Shown here piece by piece: positions 8,583-17,048 of a DNA stretch of 55,244 nucleotides (positions are counted from its first letter, which is position 1; each line of letters starts with the position of its first letter). The stretch is from assembly GCF_001620365.2 (NCBI RefSeq), contig NZ_LQMT02000041.1, positions 70,388-125,631 on the forward strand. The letters run 5' to 3'. Position numbers and translations under genes: made by a program. The stretch is from Amycolatopsis keratiniphila subsp. keratiniphila (GTDB lineage Bacteria; Actinomycetota; Actinomycetes; Mycobacteriales; Pseudonocardiaceae). The notes below the pieces were generated by a model. It was not told the origin of the DNA. It did not search any database and saw nothing but the letters and a program-made list of their open reading frames with translations.

Positions 8583-9887
8583 ATGGCCGATCCCGAGCTT
8601 GTCCGATTCACCCTCGACAACGGTCTGCGCGTGGTGCTCGCGCCCGACGCGACCGCTCCGGTGGTGGGTGTCAGCGTCCACTACGACGTGGGCTTCCGTT
8701 CCGAGCCCGAAGGGCGCACCGGTTTCGCGCACCTCTTCGAGCATTTGATGTTCCAGGGGAGCGAGAGCCTGGAGAAGCTCGCGCACTTCCGGTACGTCCA
8801 GTCGAGTGGTGGCAGCTTCAACGGCTCCACCCATCCGGACTACACGGACTACTTCGAGGTCCTCCCCGCCGCGGCTCTCGAGCGCGCCCTGTTCCTCGAA
8901 GCGGACAGGATGCGGGCGCCGAAGCTGACGCAGGAGAATCTGGCCAACCAGATCGACGTGGTCAAGGAGGAGATCCGCCTCAACGTGCTGAACCGGCCGT
9001 ACGGCGGGTTCCCGTGGATCCTGCTCCCGCCGGTGCTGTACTCCACGTTCCCCAACGCGCACAACGGTTACGGCGGTTTCGAGGATCTCGAACAGGCCAC
9101 CTTGGACGACTGCGCGGCCTTCTTCGACACCTACTACTCGCCCGCGAACGCGGTGCTGACCGTCGCCGGTGACTTCACCGTCGAGGAGGCCCGCGAGCTG
9201 ATCGAGAAGCACTTCGGAGACGTGCCGCACCGGCCCGCGCCGCAGCGTCCGTCGTTCGCCGAGCCCGCCCCCGATGGCGAACTGCGCGGCGAGCACGTGG
9301 ACCCGCACGCCCCGCTGCCCGCGGTCGGCGTCGGCTACCGGATGCCGGACCCGATCAACGACCTCGACGGTTACCTGGCGAACCTCGTGCTCGCCGGCGT
9401 GCTGACCGACGGCGACGGCTCCCGCCTCCAGCAGCGGCTGGTGCACCGCGAGCCGCTGGTCGTCGACATCGGCGCGGGCGCCGGGCTGTTCGGCCCGTTC
9501 GAGGCGCGCGACCCGGACACCTTCACCATCACCGCGATCCACCCGCACGAGGTGAGCACCGACCAGGTCCTCGCCGCACTGGACGAGGAGCTGGAGAAGC
9601 TGGCGGCCACGCCGCCGGAGGACCAGGAACTCAAGAAGGTCACCGCACGCTGGGCCGCGAGCCTGCATTCCGAACACGACAAGCTGGTGTCCCGCACGCT
9701 GGCCCTCGGCTCGTTCGAGCTGCTCTACGGCGACGCGTCGCTGGTGTACCGGCTCGCCGAGAAGATGTCGGCGGTCACCGCGGAAGCCGTTTCGGCGGCG
9801 GCGAAGGCGCTGCGGCCGGACTCGCGGGCCGTCCTCGTCGTCCGCCCCGGTAGTGCCGATTCCGATCAGGAAGGTTCCGAGCAGTGA
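8583..9887 (+). CDS. M16 family zinc peptidase, catalytic subunit
   Basis: 434 residues from ATG 8583. The inverted zinc motif HLFEH (His50, Glu53, His54) is intact, and the KEEIRLNVLNRPYGG region downstream should carry the third ligand. This marks an M16B processing-type peptidase with two homologous lobes, here about half of a full clamshell. Two in-frame GTGs upstream (8574, 8577) are less likely because TAGGGT at 8570 looks like a -10 box spaced for ATG 8583. The next gene overlaps by 4 nt (GTGA) and encodes the non-catalytic partner, as in mitochondrial processing peptidase-like heterodimers. Confidence 0.9.
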   Translation: MADPELVRFTLDNGLRVVLAPDATAPVVGVSVHYDVGFRSEPEGRTGFAHLFEHLMFQGSESLEKLAHFRYVQSSGGSFNGSTHPDYTDYFEVLPAAALERALFLEADRMRAPKLTQENLANQIDVVKEEIRLNVLNRPYGGFPWILLPPVLYSTFPNAHNGYGGFEDLEQATLDDCAAFFDTYYSPANAVLTVAGDFTVEEARELIEKHFGDVPHRPAPQRPSFAEPAPDGELRGEHVDPHAPLPAVGVGYRMPDPINDLDGYLANLVLAGVLTDGDGSRLQQRLVHREPLVVDIGAGAGLFGPFEARDPDTFTITAIHPHEVSTDQVLAALDEELEKLAATPPEDQELKKVTARWAASLHSEHDKLVSRTLALGSFELLYGDASLVYRLAEKMSAVTAEAVSAAAKALRPDSRAVLVVRPGSADSDQEGSEQ

Positions 9888-11260
9888 GCGCACCGCACCG
9901 CACCGCCGAGGAGATCGGCCGCACGGCCGCCGGGCCGCGTCCGGTCCCGTCGCTGGGGACGCAGCGCGCCGCCGCGGATCTGTCCCATGTGGACACCGCG
10001 CTGAGCAACGGGCTGCGCGTGCTCGCCGTCCGGAAGCCGACCGTGCCGCTGGTCGAGCTGCGCGTCTGGATCCCGTTCGCCGGTGAGGACAAGCTGCACC
10101 CGGCCACCGCCGAAGTGCTGGCCGAAACCCTGCTGACCGGCACCGCCCGCCGCGACCGCATCGAGATCGACGCGGATCTGGCGCTGATCGGCGGCGACCT
10201 CGCGTCCGGCGTCGACCCGGAGCGCCTGGTCGTCACCGGCACCTCGCTGGCCGACGGCCTCCCGACGATGCTCGACGTCCTCGCCGACGCGCTCACCGGC
10301 GCGTCGTACGCGGACGCCGAGGTCGAGCGGGAACGCGAGCGGCTCATCGAGCGGATCGCCGTGTCCCGCACGCAGCCGAGGACGATCGCCCGTGAGGCGC
10401 TGCAGAAGCACCGCTACGGCGACCACCCCGCGGTCCGCGAGGTCCCGCAGGCCGAAGACGTCGCCGTCGTGACGCCGGAACAGGTTCGCGCGCTGCACCG
10501 GGCTTCGGTGCTGCCGCGGGGATCCGTGCTGGTGATCGTCGGCGACATCGACCCCGAGACCGTCATCGGCGACCTGGAGAAGGCGTTCGGCGGCTGGGCT
10601 TCGGACCGCTCCGCCGTCCGCCTGCCCCCACTGCCCGAGCTCACCGGCGGAAATGTCCTGCTGGTGCCGCGGGCCGGTGCCGTGCAGTCGCAGATCCGGC
10701 TGTCCGCGCAGACCGTGTCACGCACGGACCCGCGGTACCCGGCGCTGCAGCTGGCGAACCTGGTCTACGGCGGGTACTTCTCCTCGCGGCTGGTCGAGAA
10801 CATCCGTGAGGACAAGGGTTACACCTACAGCGCGCACTCCGGATTCGAGTTCACCGACCAGACCGCCGTGGTGAACGTCGACGCGGACACCGCGACCGAC
10901 GCGACCGCCGCCGCGCTCATGGAGACGCGGTACGAGCTGGCCAGGCTCGGTCTCGTGCCGCCGACCGCCGAAGAGGTCGAGTCGGTGCGCCAGTACGCGA
11001 TCGGTTCGCTGGTCACGGCCGCGTCGTCGCAAGGCGGCCTGGCCGCGCAGCTCTCCGCGCTCGCCGCGACGGGGCTGGGCGTCGAATGGCTGGCCGGGCA
11101 TCCGGAGCGTCTCGCCGCGGTCACCGCCGAGGACGTCGCGAACGCCGCGCTGGAGTTCTTCGCGCCCAAGCGGTTCACCGGGGTCGTCGTCGGCGACGCC
11201 GATGTCCTCGCGCCGAAGCTGACGGCGCTGGGCGACGTGACCGTCGGGGAGCCGGCCTGA
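9884..11260 (+). CDS. M16 family peptidase-like protein lacking the zinc motif
   Basis: 458 residues. The fold is that of the upstream M16 peptidase (ALSNGLRVLAVRKPTVPLVE start, RAGAVQSQIRLSAQTVSRTD and FSSRLVENIREDKGYTYSAH later). Where the catalytic member has HxxEH this one reads HPATAEVLAETLLTGTARRD, so it cannot bind zinc in the usual way. The FSSRLVENIREDKGYTY stretch is a conserved C-terminal feature of such partners. It is translationally coupled to both neighbours (GTGA with the upstream gene, ATGA with nudC), so a heterodimer with the catalytic subunit is likely. Confidence 0.88.
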   Translation: MSAPHRTAEEIGRTAAGPRPVPSLGTQRAAADLSHVDTALSNGLRVLAVRKPTVPLVELRVWIPFAGEDKLHPATAEVLAETLLTGTARRDRIEIDADLALIGGDLASGVDPERLVVTGTSLADGLPTMLDVLADALTGASYADAEVERERERLIERIAVSRTQPRTIAREALQKHRYGDHPAVREVPQAEDVAVVTPEQVRALHRASVLPRGSVLVIVGDIDPETVIGDLEKAFGGWASDRSAVRLPPLPELTGGNVLLVPRAGAVQSQIRLSAQTVSRTDPRYPALQLANLVYGGYFSSRLVENIREDKGYTYSAHSGFEFTDQTAVVNVDADTATDATAAALMETRYELARLGLVPPTAEEVESVRQYAIGSLVTAASSQGGLAAQLSALAATGLGVEWLAGHPERLAAVTAEDVANAALEFFAPKRFTGVVVGDADVLAPKLTALGDVTVGEPA

Positions 11261-12273
11261 TGGAGACGCCGTTCGGGTTAGGGGCGCTCCCGACGCTTTC
11301 GCGCTCCACGGCGGACCGTCAGGAATCCTTGCGCACCAACCCGGACAGGCTCGCCGAGCGCTGGCCGAACGCCCGGATCGTGCTGCTCGACGAGCACGCG
11401 CGCACCCCGGTGGTGGAGGGTTCCGGCACGCTCGCGACCCGCAAGTCGCAGGACTTCGGCACCGAGCCGCCCGCCGAGGCGGTCTTCCTGGGGGAGTGGC
11501 AGGGCACCGACTACTGGTCGATGCCCGGCCGCCCCGCCGGGGAGACCGAGACCGTCGAAATGGCGGGCAGCTGGGGCGTCATCGAGCAGGTCGCCCGCCA
11601 CGAAGGCGAGATCTGGGTCGACCTGCGCGGCTACGGCGACCTGCTCGACGACACTTCGGCGGGGCTGTTCACCACCGCGCAGGCGCTGCAGGCCTGGCGG
11701 CGGCAGGCGAAGTTCTGCACGCGCTGCGGCAGCCCGACCGAACTGATCCAGCTGGGCTGGGCGAGCAAGTGCACCGGCTGCGGCCGGGAGGAATACCCGC
11801 GCACCGACCCGGCGGTGATCTGCCTCGTGCACGACGACGCCGGTGTCAACGGCGAGCACGTCCTGCTGGCCCGGCAGCCGATCTGGCCGCCGGACCGGTA
11901 CTCGATCCTCGCCGGTTTCGTCGAGGCCGGGGAGTCGCTCGAAGGCTGTGTCGAGCGGGAGATCCGCGAAGAGGTCGGCGTCGAGGTGCGCGATGTGCGG
12001 TATCTCGGCAGCCAGCCGTGGCCGTTCCCGCGGTCGATCATGCTCGGCTTCACCGCACGGGCGGACATCTCTTCGACGATCGTGCCCGCGGAGGGCGAGA
12101 TCGAAGAGGCGTTCTGGGTTTCGCGCGAGGAGGTGCGGGCCGCTTTCGCGAACAGTCAGCTCCGGAACGCGGGCGCCGTGCCGACCCCGATCGCCGGCGG
12201 GACGCGGCAGCTGGTGCTGCCGGGGAACTCGTCGATCGCGCGCGTGATGCTGGCGGCCTGGGCCGGGGTCTGA
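11260..12273 (+). CDS. nudC: NAD(+) diphosphatase / RNA-decapping Nudix hydrolase NudC
   Basis: 337 residues. A four-Cys zinc ribbon (Cys153, Cys156, Cys171, Cys174) precedes the Nudix domain. The Nudix box GFVEAGES...EREIREEVG is complete (about 222-244), and SQPWPFPRS (from residue 251) is the signature of NADH pyrophosphatases. The enzyme splits NAD(H) to NMN(H) and AMP; family members can also remove NAD caps from RNA. The ATG overlaps the stop of the M16 partner (ATGA), so nudC is the last gene of that operon. Confidence 0.95.
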   Translation: METPFGLGALPTLSRSTADRQESLRTNPDRLAERWPNARIVLLDEHARTPVVEGSGTLATRKSQDFGTEPPAEAVFLGEWQGTDYWSMPGRPAGETETVEMAGSWGVIEQVARHEGEIWVDLRGYGDLLDDTSAGLFTTAQALQAWRRQAKFCTRCGSPTELIQLGWASKCTGCGREEYPRTDPAVICLVHDDAGVNGEHVLLARQPIWPPDRYSILAGFVEAGESLEGCVEREIREEVGVEVRDVRYLGSQPWPFPRSIMLGFTARADISSTIVPAEGEIEEAFWVSREEVRAAFANSQLRNAGAVPTPIAGGTRQLVLPGNSSIARVMLAAWAGV

Positions 12274-12278
12274 CGAGT

Positions 12279-12295
12279 AGCAAGGGACCTTTGCT
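12279..12295 (+). repeat. AGCAAGGGACCTTTGCT extragenic palindrome
   Basis: A 17-bp near-palindrome followed by ACCAC, 5 bp after the nudC stop. It is one of eleven copies in the window, all outside genes or at their very ends. Confidence 0.75.
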
Positions 12296-12314
12296 ACCAC
12301 TTTTCAGACTCGTT

Positions 12315-12365
12315 CCGTGAAGGCCTCCTTGAGGGACCCAGAGTCCCTCAAGGAGGCCTTCACGG
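12315..12365. terminator. Perfect 23-bp stem between convergent genes
   Basis: The arms (CCGTGAAGGCCTCCTTGAGG onward) are fully complementary around a 5-nt loop. The stem sits between nudC and the leftward gene ending at 12380, where a two-way terminator is expected. No U-tract follows. It shares the GTGAAGGCC start of the arms with the palindromes at 20193 and 21133. Confidence 0.75.
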
Positions 12366-12379
12366 ACTCGAGCGGGTCG

Positions 12380-12736
12380 TCACGCGATGGCGTTGTTGAC
12401 GGCGGTGACGATCTCGGCGGGATCGTCGACCGTGAGCACGAGCCGGTTGAAGTCCTCGGCCTCGTCGAGGGTGATGACGACCGTGCGGTCGAATCCGGAG
12501 ACGTTCCAGAACTGCCGGTCGCCGTCGGCGTGAAAGGTGCCGGAGAGTTTGCCGGGGATCCGGAGACCCGGCCCGCGCCAGCCCTTCGGCTCGTCGCGCA
12601 TCCCCGGATCGTGGGTCGCGCCGCGCACGTGGGCGAGCGGGATTTCGAGCCGCCGGGTGAATGACCAGACCTTGTCGATCCCCACGGGTTCGACCACGAG
12701 CCGGTCGCCGCTGATGGTGACCCGGTTGTTGCTCAT
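12380..12736 (-). CDS. Conserved hypothetical protein in a TetR operon
   Basis: 118 residues, soluble, no signal or membrane segment. Alternating beta strands (NRVTISGDRLVVEPVG, KVWSFTRRLEIPLAHVRGAT, QFWNVSGFDRTVVITLD) and a final helix recall a PH-like beta-sandwich, but I cannot place the family firmly. The ATG overlaps the stop of the TetR gene (ATGA), so it is translated with the regulator and is probably its target. Confidence 0.75.
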   Translation of the reverse strand: MSNNRVTISGDRLVVEPVGIDKVWSFTRRLEIPLAHVRGATHDPGMRDEPKGWRGPGLRIPGKLSGTFHADGDRQFWNVSGFDRTVVITLDEAEDFNRLVLTVDDPAEIVTAVNNAIA

Positions 12737-13110
12737 GTCTTTTCTCCTTCGTCGTCGATGTCCTGCACGCGGGCGCGGGCCAGCAGCCGTCGTCCCAGCT
12801 CGTCGGGGGTCGTCCCGAGGTCCTGGATGACGGCCCGGGCCCGGGCGCGCAGCCGCTCGTCGGTGGGTGCGAGTTCGAGCAGCGCGACCAGCAGCAGGTC
12901 GAGTTGCTCGTCGCGGTCCGCGGTGACGTGTTCCAGCACCCGGGCGAACAAGCCGTGCTTGCTGCCGAACGCGCCGTACAGGCTTCCCCGGTGGACACCC
13001 GTCGCCTCGACGAGGTGATCGACCGAAGTCGCGTTGTATCCCCGCTGCCGGAAGACCGCCGCTGCGGCTTCGATCGCTGTCGTCTCGTCGAACTGGCGTG
13101 GTCGGGCCAT
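12733..13110 (-). CDS. TetR family transcriptional regulator
   Basis: 125 residues from ATG 13110. The HTH is at the N-terminus: ARPRQFDETTAIEAAAAVFR, then GYNATSVDHLVEATGVHRGS followed by LYGAFGSKHGLFARVL. The ligand domain is short (about 75 residues versus about 130 usually). An earlier in-frame ATG at 13128 lies inside the operator palindrome and upstream of the expected transcript start, so 13110 is preferred. Likely self-repressed through the operator in its promoter; ligand unknown. Confidence 0.88.
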   Translation of the reverse strand: MARPRQFDETTAIEAAAAVFRQRGYNATSVDHLVEATGVHRGSLYGAFGSKHGLFARVLEHVTADRDEQLDLLLVALLELAPTDERLRARARAVIQDLGTTPDELGRRLLARARVQDIDDEGEKT

Positions 13111-13117
13111 GGGTTTG

Positions 13118-13146
13118 AGAATAGTCATTCAAGAATGACCAGTCAA
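13118..13146 (-). promoter_or_regulatory. tetR promoter with operator in the spacer
   Basis: Read leftward: -35 TTGACT (13141-13146), 17-bp spacer, -10 TATTCT (13118-13123), then 7 nt to ATG 13110. The spacer contains GTCATTC and GAATGAC arms 2 bp apart (13124-13139), a perfect 7-bp inverted repeat ideally placed for repression. The short distance to ATG implies a leaderless mRNA. Confidence 0.7.
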
Positions 13147-13181
13147 GAACGCTTGGATGATCACCCTCGCCATGGGCGCGG

Positions 13182-13204
13182 GTTGCGAAAGCCACTTTCG
13201 CAAC
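13182..13204. repeat. GTTGCGAAAG/CTTTCGCAAC palindrome
   Basis: Two perfect 10-bp arms around CCA, between the divergent tetR and ROK genes. Two more copies lie in tandem at 27692-27714 and 27722-27744. Confidence 0.7.
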
Positions 13205-13354
13205 CCCCTCTTGAGACCACTCGCCAGGCAGGTCCCGCCACCCTCCGCGCCCGTCCCTATACCCACTGTGCGGAACACGGCAAGCGTTACCTCCCCGTTT
13301 CCCGGCCCCGTTGACGGCTGTGGCTCGGCTCACTACAGTCCCCGGAAACCGTCT

Positions 13355-13369
13355 GTAAAGTTTCCTAAC
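13355..13369 (+). promoter_or_regulatory. Candidate ROK-regulator operator
   Basis: GTAAAGTTTCCTAAC is an imperfect inverted repeat (GTnAnG ... CnTnAC) 20 bp before the regulator's GTG. Its position and AT-rich centre suit an autoregulatory site, but the symmetry is weak. Confidence 0.35.
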
Positions 13370-13389
13370 GAAGTCGGGAGTGAACTCCA

Positions 13390-14661
13390 GTGCGAGCCGG
13401 CAGTCCGCGAATGCTGCGCGAGATCAACGATCGCGCGGCCATCGAGGTCCTCCTCAGGGACGGCCCGCTGACGCGCTCCGAGCTCGAAGTCGCGATCGGC
13501 CTGTCGAAACCCGCGACGGCGCAGCTGCTCACCCGCCTCGAACAGGACGACATCGTCACCAAGGCCGGGGTGCGTGGCGGCGGCCGCGGCCCGAGGGCGC
13601 AGCTCTGGCAGGTCAACGGCGGAGTCGCCTACGTCGCGGCCGTGGATCTGACCCCGCAGAAGGCCGACTTCGTCGTTTCCGACGTCACGGGCGCGGTGCT
13701 CGCCGAGTACCAGGTCCCCCTGCCGGTCCACGAGGGCGCGGACGTCGTCGGCACGTTCGGCGCGGCGCTCTCCCACGTCGCGAACAGCGCCGGACTCGCC
13801 GCCACCGATCTCCGCCACGTCGTCATCGGCGCCCAGGGTGCTTTCGATCCGCGCACCGGCCTGCTCTCCTCCGCGCCGCACATCCCCGGCTGGCTCGGGT
13901 TCGACGTGCCGGGCAGGCTCAGCCGGGAGCTCGGCGTCGAGGTCACCATCGAGAACGACGTCAACCTCGTCGCGATCGTGGAGATGACGGTCGGCCAGGC
14001 CGTCGGGCTCGACGATTTCGTGATGATCTGGCTCAGCGACGGCGTCGGCGGCGCGGTGGTGGTCGGCCGCCGGCTGCTGCGCGGCGCGACCGGCGGTGGC
14101 GGCGAGATCGACTGGATGCGCGTCCCCGATCCGGTTTCCGTTGCCACGCGGAAGGAAACGGCACGCGGAGGAGATCGTTTCGGCGACCTCGTCGCGTCGC
14201 CGGCCGTCGTCGAGCTGGCCGCCGCGCACGGCTTCGAGGCCGAGACCGGCGCGGACGCGGTCACCAAGGCCCGCGAAAGCGGGAACGAAGCCTTCCTCGA
14301 CGACCTCGCCCGCCGTGTCGCGGGCGGAGCGGCCAGCCTGATCGCGGTCGTCGACCCCGAACTCGTGCTTCTTTCCGGCGACACCAGTCGGGCCGGTGGC
14401 GACGAATTCGCCGCACTGGTCGCGAAAAGGCTGCACGAACTGGTCCTGCCCCGCACTCCCGTCGGGGTCGCTTCGGTGCAGGGCAACGCGGTCCGCGCGG
14501 GCGCGCTCCAATCGGCGCTCGCCACCGTGCGCAGGGACGTCTTCGGCGTCAACACCCCTTCGCTCCTCGGGCCGAGACGGTCCGGGGCGGGAGAGCCGAA
14601 CCCGATCGTGGCTGTCCCGGAATCACGAACAGAACCACCGTCTCCCGCCCCAACCAACTAG
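13390..14661 (+). CDS. ROK family transcriptional regulator of the sugar operon
   Basis: 423 residues from GTG 13390, with GGGAG 9 nt upstream. The N-terminal winged helix is clear (LLRDGPLTRSELEVAIGLSK then PATAQLLTRLEQDDIV). The ROK sugar-binding fold follows, with IENDVNLVAIVE at the usual sugar contact and a glycine-rich GATGGGGEIDWM. The family's CxCGxxGC zinc site is absent; the protein has no cysteine at all. It should sense the operon's sugar or sugar phosphate. It is followed 10 bp later by the binding-protein gene, whose leader has GGAGGAGGG. Confidence 0.88.
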   Translation: MRAGSPRMLREINDRAAIEVLLRDGPLTRSELEVAIGLSKPATAQLLTRLEQDDIVTKAGVRGGGRGPRAQLWQVNGGVAYVAAVDLTPQKADFVVSDVTGAVLAEYQVPLPVHEGADVVGTFGAALSHVANSAGLAATDLRHVVIGAQGAFDPRTGLLSSAPHIPGWLGFDVPGRLSRELGVEVTIENDVNLVAIVEMTVGQAVGLDDFVMIWLSDGVGGAVVVGRRLLRGATGGGGEIDWMRVPDPVSVATRKETARGGDRFGDLVASPAVVELAAAHGFEAETGADAVTKARESGNEAFLDDLARRVAGGAASLIAVVDPELVLLSGDTSRAGGDEFAALVAKRLHELVLPRTPVGVASVQGNAVRAGALQSALATVRRDVFGVNTPSLLGPRRSGAGEPNPIVAVPESRTEPPSPAPTN

Positions 14662-14671
14662 GAGGAGGGTC

Positions 14672-16054
14672 ATGAGTTCCACGACCCAGGTTCGGAGAAG
14701 CGGCCGCCGTTGGCGCGGCTCGATAGTGCTCGGCGCGGTCACCGTCGCCGCGCTGGTGTCCGCCTGTTCGGGCGCCGCAAGCGGCCCGAACGGCGGGTCG
14801 GGCGACGCGGCGGCCGCCCCCGCCGCGGACGCGAAGCTCACGCTGACCGTCTACAGCAAGTTCACCGACCGCGAGTACAACGTGGTCACCGCCGGGCTCA
14901 ACAAGCTCAAGGCGAAGTTCCCGAACATCGAGATCAAGCACGAAGGCCAGCAGGACGACGACAAGATCACCCAGTCCATCCGCGGTGGCAACCCGCCGGA
15001 CGTGGCGATCTCGTTCTTCACCGACAACCTCGGCGCGTGGTGCTCGACGGGCAGCTTCCAGGACCTCAAGCCCTACATCGACCGCGACAAGATCGACCTG
15101 AACCAGATCCCGGACGCCGTCCGCAGCTACACCGAGTACCAGGGCAAGCGCTGTGCCATGCCGCTGCTCGCGGACGTCTACGGCTTCTACTACAACAAGG
15201 ACATGTTCGCGGCGAAGGGCATCACGTCGCCGCCGAAGACGACCTCGGAACTGTTCGAGGCCACCAAGAAGCTGACCGAGTTCAACGCGGACGGCTCCAT
15301 CAAGGTCGCCGGTTTCCTGCCGTCGATGCCGTTCTACGCCAACATGGCGCAGTACTGGGCCCCCAACTTCGGCGCCACCTACATCGGCCCCGACGGCCAG
15401 TCGCACCTCGCCGACAGCCCCGAGTGGAAGGCGATGTTCGACTTCCAGAAGCAGCTCGTGGACTTCTACGGCGGCCACGCCAAGGTCGAGCAGTTCAAGG
15501 CCGGTCTCGGCGAGGAATACTCGGCGGACCACGGTTTCCAGCGCGGCAAGCTCGCGATGATGATCGACGGCGAGTACCGCACCGCGTTCATCAAGGACCA
15601 GGCGCCGGAGCTCAAGTTCGGCACCGCCGCCCCGCCGGTGCTCGACAGCAAGCCGGACCGCTACGGCGGCGCGTTCACCACGGGCACGATCATCGCGATC
15701 CCCAAGGGCGCCAAGAACCCCGGCGCGGCTTGGGAACTGATCAAGCAGGTCACCCTCGACACCTCGACGCTGGTCGAGCTGTCGAACGGCCTGAAGAACG
15801 TCCCGAGCACCAAGGCCGCGCTGACCGACCCGAAGCTCGAGGTCACGCCGGAGTTCAAGACGTTCCTCGATCTGTACAACGGCGGAAAGCTGATGCCCAA
15901 CCCGTCGACCCCGATCGGCGACGCGCACCTCAAGGCCGTCAACGACTTCGCGGAGAAGTGGCAGGCGGGCAACGTCCCCGACATGATCGCGGGGCTCAAG
16001 CAGGTCGACGCTCAGATCAACGACGAGCTGGCCCAGAAACGCGCCGGCGGCTGA
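14672..16054 (+). CDS. ABC transporter sugar-binding lipoprotein
   Basis: 460 residues. The signal peptide ends in a lipobox (LVSAC, lipidated Cys32), then a Ser/Gly/Ala-rich linker and an extracellular solute-binding protein family 1 domain (LTLTVYSKFTDREYNVV start, GKLAMMIDGEYRTAF near the C-terminal lobe). It captures a sugar, probably a di- or oligosaccharide, for the two permeases downstream. A strong Shine-Dalgarno GGAGGAGGG ends 3-4 nt before ATG. No ATPase gene is in the operon, so a shared MsiK-type ATPase is likely, as is usual for actinobacterial sugar importers. Confidence 0.92.
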   Translation: MSSTTQVRRSGRRWRGSIVLGAVTVAALVSACSGAASGPNGGSGDAAAAPAADAKLTLTVYSKFTDREYNVVTAGLNKLKAKFPNIEIKHEGQQDDDKITQSIRGGNPPDVAISFFTDNLGAWCSTGSFQDLKPYIDRDKIDLNQIPDAVRSYTEYQGKRCAMPLLADVYGFYYNKDMFAAKGITSPPKTTSELFEATKKLTEFNADGSIKVAGFLPSMPFYANMAQYWAPNFGATYIGPDGQSHLADSPEWKAMFDFQKQLVDFYGGHAKVEQFKAGLGEEYSADHGFQRGKLAMMIDGEYRTAFIKDQAPELKFGTAAPPVLDSKPDRYGGAFTTGTIIAIPKGAKNPGAAWELIKQVTLDTSTLVELSNGLKNVPSTKAALTDPKLEVTPEFKTFLDLYNGGKLMPNPSTPIGDAHLKAVNDFAEKWQAGNVPDMIAGLKQVDAQINDELAQKRAGG

Positions 16055-16058
16055 TCGC

Positions 16059-17048
16059 ATGACTTCGACCCTGGATTCCAGGGCGGTCGCCTCCCCTTCC
16101 GCGTCCACCCGGACGCGGAAGGGGAACGCAGCGCGCCGCCGTCGCACCGTCTTCTACTTCATCGCACCGGCGACGCTCGGGTTCCTGATCTTCTTCGGGT
16201 ACCCGCTGATCGCCACGGTCTACTACTCGTTCACCCGCTACGACCTGATCAACGCGCCCGAGTTCATCGGCTTCGACAACTACATCCGCATGTTCACCAG
16301 CGAACAGCTGGTCGGCACCGCCGCGTACAACACGTTGTGGCTGGTGATCGTGCTGACGTTCTGCCGGGTCGTGTTCTCGCTCGGCGTGGCGTCGATCATC
16401 TCGCGACTGAAATCGGGCGTCGGCCTGGTGCGGACGCTCTGCTATCTGCCCTCGCTGGCCCCGCCCGCCGCGGCGACCCTGGCGTTCGTGTTCCTGTTCA
16501 ACCCGGAATACGGCCCGGTCAACGCGTTCCTGCGGGCGGTCGGCATCGACGGCGGCCTGTGGTTCAACGACCCGGCGATGTCGAAGCCCGCGCTGACCCT
16601 GCTGGTGATGTGGGGGTCGGGCGAGCTGATGATCATCATCCTGGCGGCGCTGCTCGACGTGCCGCAGGAGCAGTACGAGGCCGCCGAACTCGACGGTGCC
16701 GGGCCGGTCCGCCGGTTCTGGCACGTCACGCTCCCGTCGATCTCGCCGGTGCTGCTGTTCGGCATCGTCAACTCGATGATCTTCGCGTTGCAGTTCTTCA
16801 CGCAGGCGATCGTCGCGGGATCGGCGGCCGCGGGCGCGGCCGACGTCGCGGGCAACACGAGATTCATCGGCGCACCACAGAATTCGACGCTGACCTATCC
16901 GGTTTGGCTGTACGTCCAGGGATTCCGGTACTTCAACATGGGTTACGCGGCGGCGATGGCGGTCCTGCTGTTCATCGTGTCGGCCGGGTTCACCTGGATC
17001 CTGGTCCGGCAGCTGCGCAAGACCCAGCACCAGGAGGAGGGCGGATGA
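16059..17048 (+). CDS. ABC sugar permease, MalF/ThuF type
   Basis: 329 residues with about six membrane helices starting at VFYFIAPATLGFLIFFGYPL. The permease EAA loop is present as EQYEAAELDGAGPVRRFWHV (about 206-225), which docks the ATPase. It lies 4 bp after the binding-protein gene and overlaps the next permease by 4 nt (ATGA). The other half of the channel is the 17045 gene. Confidence 0.92.
   Translation: MTSTLDSRAVASPSASTRTRKGNAARRRRTVFYFIAPATLGFLIFFGYPLIATVYYSFTRYDLINAPEFIGFDNYIRMFTSEQLVGTAAYNTLWLVIVLTFCRVVFSLGVASIISRLKSGVGLVRTLCYLPSLAPPAAATLAFVFLFNPEYGPVNAFLRAVGIDGGLWFNDPAMSKPALTLLVMWGSGELMIIILAALLDVPQEQYEAAELDGAGPVRRFWHVTLPSISPVLLFGIVNSMIFALQFFTQAIVAGSAAAGAADVAGNTRFIGAPQNSTLTYPVWLYVQGFRYFNMGYAAAMAVLLFIVSAGFTWILVRQLRKTQHQEEGG

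Noticed and set aside
13111..13128. TetR start at ATG 13128
   Set aside because: It lies within the operator palindrome and upstream of the -10 box, so it would not be on the transcript.
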